NCBI GenBank assembly: GCA_018711185.1
Contig: DVIQ01000110.1
Coordinates: 1 to 64,000 of the forward strand
DNA length: 64,000 nucleotides
From: Candidatus Limivivens intestinipullorum
GTDB taxonomy: Bacteria > Bacillota > Clostridia > Lachnospirales > Lachnospiraceae
Reading direction: 5' to 3'
Shown here piece by piece: positions 25,748 through 33,554 of this stretch. The notes under the pieces are model-generated. The model saw only the letters and a program-made list of their open reading frames with translations, was not told the DNA's origin and did no database searches. Made by a program: the position numbers and the translations under genes. Each line of letters opens with the position of its first letter. Within the stretch, counting starts at the first letter, position 1.

Positions 25748-25830
25748 GCGGGAGATGGGACTTGAACCCACACGATTTTGCAATCACTAGATCCTTAGTC
25801 TAGCCTGTCTGCCAATTCCAGCACTCCCGC
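25748..25830 (-). tRNA. tRNA-Leu (anticodon AAG)
   Basis: An 83-base class II cloverleaf: acceptor GCGGGAG/CTCCCGC, D-arm GAATTGGCAGAC, anticodon stem CTAGA/TCTAG with loop CTAAGGA, giving AAG at positions 34-36. An A34 leucine tRNA is unusual in bacteria and would normally need deamination to inosine to read CUU, CUC and CUA. Aligns position for position with the CAG tRNAs. First gene of the three-tRNA transcript. Confidence 0.9.
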
Positions 25831-25850
25831 ATTGCTTAACAACAAAATGA

Positions 25851-25879
25851 ATTATAGCACCCTATTGTAGATATGTCAA
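25851..25879 (-). promoter_or_regulatory. Promoter of the tRNA-Leu cluster
   Basis: Consensus minus-strand TTGACA (25874-25879), 17-base spacer, TATAAT (25851-25856), about 20 bases before the first tRNA. Confidence 0.9.
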
Positions 25880-26001
25880 CAACTTTTTTAAAATTTTCTA
25901 CAATTTATTTTTGCGAGCAGCGAGCCAAACATACATGCTTGCATGTCCATCTGCCGACTGCCTGCTTAAACGTCCCAAAATTGCCGCAGAGGGCAAATAA
26001 C

Positions 26002-26022
26002 GCCGCGCCACAGGGGCGCGGC
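26002..26022 (-). terminator. Hairpin after RNase P RNA
   Basis: GCCGCGCC-cctgt-GGCGCGGC, followed on the minus strand by GTTATTTG. The T-run is weak, but its position, just after the RNase P RNA 3' end, fits termination. Confidence 0.6.
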
Positions 26023-26035
26023 ATTCATTTTCAGC

Positions 26036-26357
26036 AAAACGATAAGCCGGGTTATGTCGTGAATGGTCATCTATCTAGGCCTGCCGTTGCCGACAGGCTC
26101 AAGCGACCTACCTGAAGCTGACGGGCCGCCATACGCTTCGTTTCGGTCTTGCTTCGGATGGGGTTTACATATGCCCTCTCTGTTGCCAGAAAGGCGGTAG
26201 TCTCTTACACTGCCCTTCCACCCTTACCCGGCGCAGCCGGGCGGTATATTTCTGTTGCACTGTCCTTAGAGTCGCCTCCACCGGACGTTATCCGGCATCC
26301 TGCCCTGTGAAGCCCGGACTTTCCTCGCGCAGCGCGAAGCTGCCCGCGACCATTTGT
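26036..26357 (-). ncRNA. rnpB: RNase P RNA (class A)
   Basis: The catalytic RNA of ribonuclease P, which matures tRNA 5' ends. The minus strand carries the universal GAGGAAAGTCCGGGCT near the 5' end (about 26310-26325), the conserved CAGGGCAGGATGCCGG, and near the 3' end GACCATTCACGACATAACCCGGCTTAT. The stems at 26230-26245 and 26330-26345 fit P3 and P12-type hairpins. Ends are estimated to within about 10 bases. It lies between rplT and the tRNA cluster on the same strand. Confidence 0.93.
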
Positions 26358-26374
26358 TTTACTGAAAAATTGAA

Positions 26375-26731
26375 TTATGCCAGCTTGCTCTTTGCCAGCT
26401 CAGCCAGGGTAGCGAAGCCCTGAGCATCGTTTACTGCCATATCAGCCAGGATCTTGCGGTTGATCTGCACATCCGCAAGCTTCAGGCCGTACATAAACCT
26501 GCTGTAGGAAAGACCGTTCATACGGGCTGCCGCATTGATACGGGCGATCCAAAGCTGTCTGAACTGACGCTTTCTCTCTTTTCTTCCTGCATAAGAGCTG
26601 GTCAGAGCTCTCATAACAGACTGCTTTGCTACTCTATACTGCTTGGAACGGGCGCCTCTGTAGCCCTTCGCCAGCTTTAATACTCTGTTATGTTTCTTCT
26701 TTGCGTTCAGGCCGCCTTTGATTCTTGCCAT
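26375..26731 (-). CDS. rplT: 50S ribosomal protein L20
   Basis: A 118-residue, very basic protein of the large subunit, needed for early assembly and, in Bacillota, the repressor of its own operon through a leader mRNA structure. Has the family pattern [23 protein letters not shown] at the start and the C-terminal RNA-binding half ([20 protein letters not shown]). Third gene of infC-rpmI-rplT. Confidence 0.97.
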   Translation of the reverse strand: MARIKGGLNAKKKHNRVLKLAKGYRGARSKQYRVAKQSVMRALTSSYAGRKERKRQFRQLWIARINAAARMNGLSYSRFMYGLKLADVQINRKILADMAVNDAQGFATLAELAKSKLA

Positions 26732-26757
26732 TTCTTATTTCCTCCTTCAGCTTCTTC

Positions 26758-26955
26758 TTATAAATACGGTAAAATCTTCTTCATATTCTTGAAGTTCGCG
26801 GCATCCACGATGGTTGCCTTTCTGAGGTTTCTCTTTCTCTTCGTGGACTTCTTCGTTAAGATATGGCTCTTGTATGCTTTATTTCTTTTCAGCTTTCCTG
26901 AACCTGTCAGTTTAAAGCGTTTTGCTGCAGACTTGCTTGTTTTTGTTTTCGGCAT
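26758..26955 (-). CDS. rpmI: 50S ribosomal protein L35
   Basis: A 65-residue Lys/Arg-rich protein of the large subunit, starting [21 protein letters not shown], the family signature. It lies 26 bases upstream of rplT and about 108 bases after infC. AAGGAGGAACATAAAA precedes the ATG. Confidence 0.97.
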   Translation of the reverse strand: MPKTKTSKSAAKRFKLTGSGKLKRNKAYKSHILTKKSTKRKRNLRKATIVDAANFKNMKKILPYL

Positions 26956-27063
26956 TTTTATGTTCCTCCTTATTCCATCATTCTTTTTAACGAATCAGGG
27001 AAGTCCCTGCTTCCTGCTGCGCGCAGCGATAAACCGGAGCGCGGACTTACCTGTCTCAGGTGA

Positions 27064-27570
27064 TCAGCGTTTTTCTGTCAAAAACATGGTCATGCTTCTT
27101 CCTTCGACCTTCGGAGCCTTGTCAACCACCGCGATATCCGCAAGTTCTTTTGCGAAATCATCCAGAATGTGCTTGCTGGCCTGCATATGGGCCATCTCTC
27201 TGCCGCGGAAACGGAGGGTCACTTTAACCTTGTTTCCCTTCTGGATAAATTTTCTGGCGGAACCGATTTTCGTATTCAGATCGTTCACATCAATGTTCGG
27301 TGAAAGGCGAACTTCTTTTATCTCAATGATTCTCTGCTTCTTCTTGGCTTCCTTTTCCTTACGGGCCAGCTCGTAGCGGTATTTGCCGTAATCGATAATC
27401 TTGCACACCGGCGGTTTGGCCGTGGGGGCAATCTTCACCAGATCCAGCTCAGCCTCTCTCGCAATCTTCATAGCGTCCCTGGCGGACATAATGCCCAGTT
27501 GTTCTCCGTTTTCGCCGATCAGGCGAATCTCTTTGTCACGAATCTGCTCGTTAATCATTAATTCGCTAAT
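27064..27570 (-). CDS. infC: Translation initiation factor IF-3 with ATT start
   Basis: IF-3 binds the 30S subunit and proofreads the start codon. The protein has the two-domain form: N-domain MINEQIRDKEIRLIGENGEQ..., then lysine-rich linker (KEKEAKKKQRIIEIKEVRLSP) and C-domain (GNKVKVTLRFRGREMAHM). I choose the ATT at 27568-27570, because a strong GGAGGTG site lies seven bases upstream, while the GTG at 27592-27594 and the later ATG have no well-placed site. A rare AUU start is the classic autoregulatory device of infC, since IF-3 discriminates against it. That gives 168 residues. Part of infC-rpmI-rplT. Confidence 0.93.
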   Translation of the reverse strand: MSELMINEQIRDKEIRLIGENGEQLGIMSARDAMKIAREAELDLVKIAPTAKPPVCKIIDYGKYRYELARKEKEAKKKQRIIEIKEVRLSPNIDVNDLNTKIGSARKFIQKGNKVKVTLRFRGREMAHMQASKHILDDFAKELADIAVVDKAPKVEGRSMTMFLTEKR

Positions 27571-27594
27571 TGTAGTACACCTCCAAACATTCAC

Positions 27595-27806
27595 TTCTCT
27601 CTAAAACTTCTTGATCAGATCCACCGAAGCGCCGGCATCCCGGCACACTCCAATCGTAAGGAACTATCGCGCAAAAAAAGAGTCGACAGAAGCTTTCTGT
27701 CCACCCACGCAAAAAACCCTCATAAATGGGAACCTATGAACCAGTAGTCACTCAGGCGTGCTATGGTGAGAGCGGACACTCTGCTTTCTTTTCCTTAACC
27801 TGAGTT
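27595..27806 (-). promoter_or_regulatory. infC leader, probable L20-type attenuator
   Basis: A transcribed leader of about 230 bases between the promoter and infC, with several hairpins and an intrinsic terminator in the middle. Bacillota infC operons are known to be controlled by L20 binding in such a leader, causing premature termination. I infer the same here from position and layout; I did not match the Rfam L20 leader structure. Confidence 0.6.
27673..27704 (-). terminator. Attenuator terminator in the infC leader
   Basis: Minus-strand GTGGACAGAA-agc-TTCTGTCGAC, with one internal mismatch, then TCTTTTTTT. It lies between the promoter and infC, so it can only act as a conditional terminator. 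Confidence 0.75.
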
Positions 27807-27835
27807 AGAATAACATAGATTCCCGCGATTGTCAA
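27807..27835 (-). promoter_or_regulatory. Promoter of infC-rpmI-rplT
   Basis: Minus-strand TTGACA (27830-27835), 17-base spacer, TATTCT (27807-27812). The -35 box directly follows the stop of the ABC ATPase remnant. Confidence 0.85.
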
Positions 27836-28204
27836 TTACTTTTTCTTCAATTCCCCGTCTATCAAATGGACAATTCTCCCGGCGTTCCGGGCTACAGAGA
27901 GGTCATGAGTAATCATAACGATGGTATTTCCCAATTCGTTCAGCCTTCTGAAAAGCTTCAGTACCTCCTGGCCGGAGCTCTGATCCAGCGCTCCGGTGGG
28001 TTCATCCGCCAGCAGAATTGCCGGCTCTCCCACAAGCGCTCTGGCTATGGCCACACGCTGCTGCTGCCCTCCGGACAGTTCCCGGGGCCGGTGACGGATG
28101 CGCTCCGCCAGCCCCAGAAACTGAATGGTGTCCATGCTGGCCTCTCTGGCCTCTTCCAGAGACATTCCCCGCATCAAAAGGGACGTAATAAATTGTTTTT
28201 TTGC
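27836..28204 (-). pseudogene. ABC ATPase remnant lacking Walker A
   Basis: Only the C-terminal half of a LolD/MacB-type exporter ATPase remains. The minus-strand frame is closed by a TGA just upstream (about 28203-28205) and begins, without a good ribosome-binding site, near LLMRGMS. It still has the signature LSGGQQQR, Walker B ILLADEP followed by TGALD, and the H-loop MITHD. The Walker A loop, needed to bind ATP phosphates, and the Q-loop are missing. The upstream DNA is the terminator of the DUF1540 gene, so the front half was deleted rather than split by a frameshift. It resembles the ATPase at 11032-11721. No cognate permease is adjacent. Most likely a decaying relic. Confidence 0.8.
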
Positions 28205-28212
28205 GTGTCACA

Positions 28213-28258
28213 CAAAAAAAACGCCGAAACCTTCAACATTTGAAGGCTCCGACGCTTT
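28213..28258 (-). terminator. Intrinsic terminator of the DUF1540 gene
   Basis: Minus-strand CGTCGGAGCCTTCAA-atg-TTGAAGGTTTCGGCG, with G-U pairs and one mismatch, then eight T. About 16 bases after the stop. Confidence 0.85.
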
Positions 28259-28273
28259 TCTCTTCCCGTTCTA

Positions 28274-28600
28274 CTATCTTTCAGGCTGCTTCATCTGGAA
28301 GGTCGCGCATTCTGTCTGCTGGCAGCTGCAGGCGCTTGCTCCGGAAATTCCGATCTGCCCCGCCGCGCACTTGGAATTTTCATTAAACTGACAATGACAG
28401 GCCTTACATCCAACATCAATCGTCTGGCTGGGCGTGCCCATGGAATTCATACCGCCCATCTCCGTTCTGGCCTTAAAGCTTTCGCAGCAGGTCTCGCGGG
28501 CGTTCTGGGCCTCCTGGCCGCCCACCATAATATCGCCCTTGCTGCAGTACTGCCCATTGTTGTAGACACAGGTCATTGCGGAACATACTAAATATGGCAT
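28274..28600 (-). CDS. Cysteine-rich DUF1540-type protein
   Basis: A 108-residue protein with two Cys-rich modules of the DUF1540 kind: CSAMTCVYNNGQYCSKGDI near the start, and CKACHCQFNENSKCAAGQI near residue 70, each followed by more cysteines (ETCCESF and CSCQQTECATF). The pattern suggests metal binding. The ATG at 28598-28600 is preceded by AAGGAGGCAGTATT; the frame is open upstream but that part is not protein-like. Monocistronic. The family is widespread in spore-forming Clostridia and its function is not established. Confidence 0.88.
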   Translation of the reverse strand: MPYLVCSAMTCVYNNGQYCSKGDIMVGGQEAQNARETCCESFKARTEMGGMNSMGTPSQTIDVGCKACHCQFNENSKCAAGQIGISGASACSCQQTECATFQMKQPER

Positions 28601-28718
28601 AATACTGCCTCCTTTCTTCAAGGCCGGAATCCCGCCGTCAGGACAGGCTGTCCGGCTCTTATCCACAGTATCTGCCGTTTTTTTATTTTTTATTCGTAAT
28701 TGTTCCGTATCTTCACAG

Positions 28719-30803
28719 TTACGATTCGAAGGCCCGGCGGATGCAGTCCGGAAGCTCCTCCTCAATCAGATAAAAGCTGCTGAACTGCTGAAAATTATCA
28801 AAAGAAACATATACGCTGTAGTATTTATTCTGAGATGTTCTCACCGAATAATCCACAACGGTACTTTTTGAAAAATCCAGAGACGCCGCGATTTCCTCAA
28901 TATCCGTTCTTGCCGTAAAAAGCTTATTTCCCTGATACGTTTCCTCGATCATATAGACATCCTGGGAATCCCCATAAGAAGTGGAATCGAGAACACCGTA
29001 AACCTCTATGCTCTCTATCTGGGAAGCGTCAATGCTCTCCGGGAACTGAATGCCGATCTCCGCCAAAATCGCCTGTGTCCTGGTAAAGCTCTTTAAAACA
29101 GGGTACGGACCGTCCAGCATCAGATTCCGGTCTTCCATTGACTCGCCGCAGTAGAAGGTCAGCATCCCCACCAGATCCTCCCCTGAAATATCGCTGAAGC
29201 TGACGCTTTTGAGTTCTTCCTTGTACGCTTCCAGCAGTCTTTCTCTCAGATCCGCCTGCATTCGGATCATAGAGCCATAGCCATACAGCCCGCAGCTCTC
29301 AACGCCAAAATAGATTTCCTCGGGCATATCGTAAATAGCGAATAAGCTTTCTTTGTATGTCTCATTGTCAAAGAGCTGGTCCATCTGCTCCGTATAAACG
29401 TCTGCGTCCACTACATAGGTGCGGTATACTCTTCTGCCGTCCTCAAGGGAGAGCAAAAGATCCACGGAGACGCCCTCAGAATGAACGCTGTCCGCATTCT
29501 CCACCCCGCTTTGGGCCATGGCGTAAATAGGCGCCGCATCTTCGAGCAGATGTTCATCTAAATACTCCTTCTGGTCTCCGATCCATGTAAGCTCACCGTT
29601 TTCACAGAGCGCGCGGCTGTTCAGTTCCTGCTGATACAAGCTTGCGGAAACCACCTGATCCTCCGCGGGAAGATAGGCATCATATCCAATCCAATCAAAC
29701 CGGAACATGCATCCCAGCAAAAGAGATCCGGCCAAAACGCCCAGGAGGGGCATCTTTCTTCTGAAAATCTCCCGAATATCCAGATAATAAATAAAATCCA
29801 GCACTGCGCACACAATCACCGCGCACAGAGCGATTCCGCAGAAAAACCAAATATCCTGCTGCGTTTTAGCCAGTTCCATGACAAAAAGACCAATCCCCAG
29901 GGACGCCGGTATCCCGATCAGAAATTTCAAAGGAATCTCCAGCAGAGGAAAGGCAATGGAATGACCAGCCATTTCTGTTTTTCTTTTTTTATACAGGTAC
30001 AGATCCAGCAGAAGCAGAGCGGCAATCACAACCAGCAGCAGAAGCAGCCGGAAGCCTGGAAAGCCTTCCCCTGCAAAATAGTCTGCCATGCCGTTTTCCA
30101 CATCCAGACAGATACCCGCCGGAGAAGTGCGCAGGCCCCATTCTTCCGACCACGCGTCAATTCCATAGGTGGTAAAGAAGTTTCTTGACAGTCCTGTTTT
30201 TAAAAGCGTACAGAGGGGGCCCAGAAACATCAGTACAGGAAATGCCAGCATGGATACAATTAATTTCCCCGTCAGCATCACCCCGAGTACCGCCACTCCG
30301 TAAAATACCACGTAATACAGCATATGGACCACATACGCTTCCATGATCCGTCCCGTATCCCCTGCCCGCGCAAGCCCTGCCATATGACCGATGGCCGTAC
30401 ACAAGAAAGTGCTGAGCAGATATGGAACGCCCGCCGTCAGCACGCCGGAAAAAAACTGAATGGCAAACATCCGTCCTCTCTTCACCGGCAGGCTGTGAAA
30501 AAAATCCAGCTTTTCCGTGGAGTGCACATAGTAAAAACCGGAAAGTCCCGCCAGAAACGCGATGACGCACAGCACCAGAATCGGCAGGCCCTGTGGGTCA
30601 AAGCTGACGTTCTGAATATAGACCTCCCGAAGCGTCTCCTCCGTAATCTGTTCCAGCGCTAAAAGCTCTCTCTGGGCATCCAGCCTTAAAAGGAGCTGGA
30701 CCGGAAGCAGCAGAAAAAGCCCTAGAAAGCTTAACGCTACCAGCCAGCTTCTCCATTTGATGTCTTCCTTCAGAAGTCTAACCCATGAAATCTTTGATCC
30801 CAT
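28719..30803 (-). CDS. ABC transporter permease of a YtrA-regulated operon
   Basis: A 694-residue membrane protein. The N-terminal half has about six or more hydrophobic segments (for example near residues 22-42, 75-95, 120-145, 160-185, 240-265 and 285-360), followed by a large extracytoplasmic domain of about 300 residues. This resembles the ABC-2-type permeases paired with YtrB/BcrA-like ATPases. I choose the ATG at 30801-30803 (MGSKISWVRLLKEDIKW), eight bases after GGAGGT; it overlaps the ATPase gene by 26 bases. Probable role: export or sensing of a cell-wall-active compound, by analogy with YtrABCDEF. The substrate is not evident. Confidence 0.82.
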   Translation of the reverse strand: MGSKISWVRLLKEDIKWRSWLVALSFLGLFLLLPVQLLLRLDAQRELLALEQITEETLREVYIQNVSFDPQGLPILVLCVIAFLAGLSGFYYVHSTEKLDFFHSLPVKRGRMFAIQFFSGVLTAGVPYLLSTFLCTAIGHMAGLARAGDTGRIMEAYVVHMLYYVVFYGVAVLGVMLTGKLIVSMLAFPVLMFLGPLCTLLKTGLSRNFFTTYGIDAWSEEWGLRTSPAGICLDVENGMADYFAGEGFPGFRLLLLLVVIAALLLLDLYLYKKRKTEMAGHSIAFPLLEIPLKFLIGIPASLGIGLFVMELAKTQQDIWFFCGIALCAVIVCAVLDFIYYLDIREIFRRKMPLLGVLAGSLLLGCMFRFDWIGYDAYLPAEDQVVSASLYQQELNSRALCENGELTWIGDQKEYLDEHLLEDAAPIYAMAQSGVENADSVHSEGVSVDLLLSLEDGRRVYRTYVVDADVYTEQMDQLFDNETYKESLFAIYDMPEEIYFGVESCGLYGYGSMIRMQADLRERLLEAYKEELKSVSFSDISGEDLVGMLTFYCGESMEDRNLMLDGPYPVLKSFTRTQAILAEIGIQFPESIDASQIESIEVYGVLDSTSYGDSQDVYMIEETYQGNKLFTARTDIEEIAASLDFSKSTVVDYSVRTSQNKYYSVYVSFDNFQQFSSFYLIEEELPDCIRRAFES

Positions 30804-31680
30804 AGCCGGCCACCTCCATTTCACTGATAAAAATTTCTTCCAGAGACAGCGGAAGAATCTCGGAAAAGATCGGTTTTTTATCTTCAATGCACATATAAAT
30901 TTCCTGCCGCGTTCCTCTGGCGATCACCGTCAGAAGCGAACCTCTCTTTTCCCATCGGACAATATCCAGTTCCTTTTGCACCGCTGCCTCCTTCACCGGA
31001 TCCTGAAATACGCATTGGATCTTATGGATATGAAATTTCATATCCTCGATTTCCTTTGACAGCAGAATACCGCCCTTATGGAGAAGACCGATGTGGTCAC
31101 AGATATCATCCAGTTCCCTGAGATTGTGAGAGGCAATGACCGGCGTAAATTTCCGGTTCTGAATCTCCTCGGCAAAAATGCGCTTTACCGCCTGACGCAC
31201 CACCGGATCCAGCCCGTCGAAGGTCTCGTCGCAGAACAGATACTTGGTTCCCGTGCAGATGCCAAGCAAAATCGAAATCTGTTTTTTCATGCCCTTGGAA
31301 AAAGCGGAGATTTTCCTCCTCCGTTCAAGATGAAATTTGTCCAAAAGCTGATAAAACCGTTCAAAATCAAATCCCGGATAGACCACTCCGTAGTACTCCG
31401 CCATAGTCTTGGCTGTGGCGTTTGGAAAAAAATAAGCGGTGTCCGACAGGAAACAAAGCTTTGCCTTCGCGGAAGGATTCTCATAGACGGATTCCCCGTC
31501 GATCAGCACCTGGCCGCTGTCAGCCTCCAAAACGCCGCTCAGAATACGCAGGAGCGTACTTTTTCCGGCGCCGTTTGTCCCGACCAGGCCAAAGATGCTT
31601 CTCTCCTGAATCGTCGCCACAATATTGTCCAGCGCTTTTTTCCCATGGAAATATTTGTTTACATTGTTTATTTCGATCAC
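30778..31680 (-). CDS. YtrB/BcrA-like ABC transporter ATPase
   Basis: A 300-residue ATPase with Walker A GTNGAGKST (34-42), an atypical signature FSKGMKKQ in place of LSGGQ, and Walker B YLFCDETFDGLD. These variants are characteristic of the ABC-2 ATPases that accompany GntR/YtrA regulators. The C-terminal about 80 residues form the extra domain common in this group. It lies between the regulator gene (three bases) and the permease gene (overlapping), so the three form one operon. Confidence 0.92.
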   Translation of the reverse strand: MIEINNVNKYFHGKKALDNIVATIQERSIFGLVGTNGAGKSTLLRILSGVLEADSGQVLIDGESVYENPSAKAKLCFLSDTAYFFPNATAKTMAEYYGVVYPGFDFERFYQLLDKFHLERRRKISAFSKGMKKQISILLGICTGTKYLFCDETFDGLDPVVRQAVKRIFAEEIQNRKFTPVIASHNLRELDDICDHIGLLHKGGILLSKEIEDMKFHIHKIQCVFQDPVKEAAVQKELDIVRWEKRGSLLTVIARGTRQEIYMCIEDKKPIFSEILPLSLEEIFISEMEVAGYGIKDFMG

Positions 31681-31683
31681 CGT

Positions 31684-32049
31684 TCATCCCCCCCCATAAA
31701 GGTGCCTGACATAGTCCACCATCTCTTCTCTGGTTATGCCAAGCTGCTTTCCCTCTTCCACAAGGTTCTTCAGCATTTTGTAGCAGGCATCCCTGCGCCG
31801 CTCTTCCATATCCGAAAGCTGGCAGACAAAGTTCCCCCTGCCTTTCACTGGATAGATCAGGCCCTCCTGTTCCAGACAGGCATAAGCCTTTTGAATCGTG
31901 TTCGGATTAATGGAAAGCTCAACGGCCAGGGAACGGACGGAGGGAAGCTGCGTCTGCGGCTTTACCGCCCCGCTTAAAATCATAGCTTCCACGCGATCCG
32001 CGATCTGTTCATATATGGGCTTCCGGTTTTGATAATCAATGGTTATCAT
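31684..32049 (-). CDS. GntR-family regulator, YtrA subfamily
   Basis: A 121-residue transcription factor: winged-helix DNA-binding domain (about 10-77, QLPSVRSLAVELSINPNTIQKAY as the recognition helix region) followed by only a short two-helix tail for dimerisation, the length and layout of the YtrA subfamily. Such regulators repress their own ABC-transporter operon. A perfect operator of the known YtrA form lies 42-70 bases upstream, next to a promoter, which supports autoregulation. First gene of the three-gene operon. Confidence 0.93.
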   Translation of the reverse strand: MITIDYQNRKPIYEQIADRVEAMILSGAVKPQTQLPSVRSLAVELSINPNTIQKAYACLEQEGLIYPVKGRGNFVCQLSDMEERRRDACYKMLKNLVEEGKQLGITREEMVDYVRHLYGGG

Positions 32050-32090
32050 TTCGGTTTCCTTTCCGAAAGTAATTTTCGAGCGAATAAAAC

Positions 32091-32119
32091 AGAGTGTATT
32101 ATTCCAGATAATACACTCT
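32091..32119 (-). promoter_or_regulatory. YtrA-type operator, perfect palindrome
   Basis: AGAGTGTATTAT-tccag-ATAATACACTCT: 12-bp arms around five bases. It contains AGTGTA, 13 bases, TACACT, the arrangement reported for Bacillus YtrA. It starts immediately downstream of the -10 box, so bound repressor would block initiation. Confidence 0.85.
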
Positions 32120-32120
32120 A

Positions 32121-32149
32121 TTTATAGCACAGGCCTGTTTCCCAGGCAA
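32121..32149 (-). promoter_or_regulatory. Promoter of the YtrA-type operon
   Basis: Minus-strand TTGCCT (32144-32149), 17-base spacer, TATAAA (32121-32126), with the operator directly after the -10 box. Confidence 0.65.
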
Positions 32150-32211
32150 GCGGATTAAGCGGATCTTAAGAAACTACCGTAATAATTTACCTTTTCCCTG
32201 TTCCTTCCGCA

Positions 32212-33162
32212 TCAAAGGGTAATCGGATCCCGCAGAAAAATCGGGTTGCTCCAGGCAACTCTTCCTTTGTGGTCAACCACCTCTGCCCGCACGTATTTCT
32301 CTTCTCCGCAAAGCTTCATCTCACCGCGGCAAAAGGTTTCGTCCCCTCTGGCCACGATGGAATGGCCGAACGTTTCATAGGTTACGAAATGAATTTCCCG
32401 CGCCTCGGAACACGCGATCTTCGCAAGGCCGTCCTCCACATAGAATTCATAGATTTCCGGCCCGCTGGAAGAATAGAAGTTTCCTTCTTTCAGCGCCGCG
32501 GTAATCGCCTCAATGGTCAGTTCGCCCGCGTTGACCATAACCCAGCCGCCGCAGTAATCATCCTGACCAAAGTGGGCGTCGTCGGTAGCTACTCCCCAGA
32601 CCTTTCTTCCCCGCCTGAGCAGGGAATCCCAATAGTCGATGGACAGACCGGTACGGCTGTCCACATCCCCGCTGTAGTTGTAGATCTCCATCGCGCAGAA
32701 CCCCTCTAAGTCCACAAAGTCGGAAAGCTCCATCCGTGACCAGTTGGGGTGGTTAAAGATTACCAGGTTGTTGGCCGCCAGGGCCTCGTCAATAATAGAC
32801 TGAACCGAAGCCAGTCCTTCCCATTTTTTTACCGGGAAATGCTGCTGATGGCAAAATCCGTTCTCTCTTGTGGCCTCTTCTCCTGCCCCATGCTGTCCGA
32901 TCCCCAATAAGTGATAAATCCGGAGAGGTTCCGGTTTTTCGCAGGAAAACTCCACTCCGGGAAGGATCAGGAAATTCTCACGGTTCAGTTCCTGGTTATC
33001 GGTATAGTACTCATGTTCAGTAAAAGAGACGAACTGATAACCGTGATCCGCATAGACCTTTGCCGTCTCTGTCGGGGATTTTCTCCCGTCCGAATTGGTG
33101 GAATGGAGATGAAGATTCCCCTTATACCAATTTCCATCTGTCTTTAAGCCCAGTCGTTTCAT
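32212..33162 (-). CDS. PHP-domain phosphoesterase-like protein
   Basis: A 316-residue protein of the polymerase-and-histidinol-phosphatase superfamily. Metal ligands are visible in NLHLHSTNSDG (about 16-26) and FTEHEYY (about 45-51), with further histidines in FNHPNWSRM and ATDDAHFG. Family members hydrolyse phosphoesters with a trinuclear metal centre. The C-terminal about 80 residues form a beta-rich addition. I choose the ATG at 33160-33162, behind GAGGAGAATACTT. It stands alone. Substrate unknown. Confidence 0.85.
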   Translation of the reverse strand: MKRLGLKTDGNWYKGNLHLHSTNSDGRKSPTETAKVYADHGYQFVSFTEHEYYTDNQELNRENFLILPGVEFSCEKPEPLRIYHLLGIGQHGAGEEATRENGFCHQQHFPVKKWEGLASVQSIIDEALAANNLVIFNHPNWSRMELSDFVDLEGFCAMEIYNYSGDVDSRTGLSIDYWDSLLRRGRKVWGVATDDAHFGQDDYCGGWVMVNAGELTIEAITAALKEGNFYSSSGPEIYEFYVEDGLAKIACSEAREIHFVTYETFGHSIVARGDETFCRGEMKLCGEEKYVRAEVVDHKGRVAWSNPIFLRDPITL

Positions 33163-33554
33163 AAGTATTCTCCTCGTTTTCTCTTTCTTAACTCTGAAAG
33201 TCCGCCGCCGAATAGGCGGCATATATTCAGGGATGCCAAATACGCCCGCCGGATTTTTTTCGGAACGGCGGTACGTTTACCCCGCGGGCGTATGCAGGTT
33301 TCCTCTGTATTTCCAATTTCTTTAGAAATTTTTAGATTTTCTTTTGTTAATGGACACAAAGTACTCACAGACTCCTGATAGGATAAGAGTTACAAAGCGA
33401 TACCGCTTTTTTACATATATTTCTCTCTTTCCTGGAGATATTGCGATAAAGGCTCTGCACCGGCCGAATCCGCGTATCTCCTTTTTTATTCCCGTGAGCA
33501 ACGAGCCAAGCGCGCCGCTTAGGCGCATACATTCAGGGATGGCTTGCGCGGCTT
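33163..33554. other. Gap with inverted and partial repeats
   Basis: No gene supported. It contains a 10-bp inverted repeat ATACGCCCGC/GCGGGCGTAT (33240-33249 and 33283-33292). Two related segments, CGCCGAATAGGCGGCATA-TATTCAGGGATG (from about 33208) and CGCCGCTTAGGCGCATA-CATTCAGGGATG (from about 33513), lie about 300 bases apart, bracketing the gap. GTGAGCAACGAGCCAAG near 33494 resembles GCGAGCAGCGAGCCAAA at 25913. Confidence 0.55.

Noticed and set aside
25467-25787. Open frames with peptides such as NWQTRRLQVP across the tRNA cluster
   Set aside because: The frames read through three tRNA genes; this is a well-known false protein.
33322-33528. A 68-codon minus-strand frame in the 33.2-33.5 kb gap
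   Set aside because: Composition and lack of a ribosome-binding site suggest chance; the DNA is better explained by repeats.
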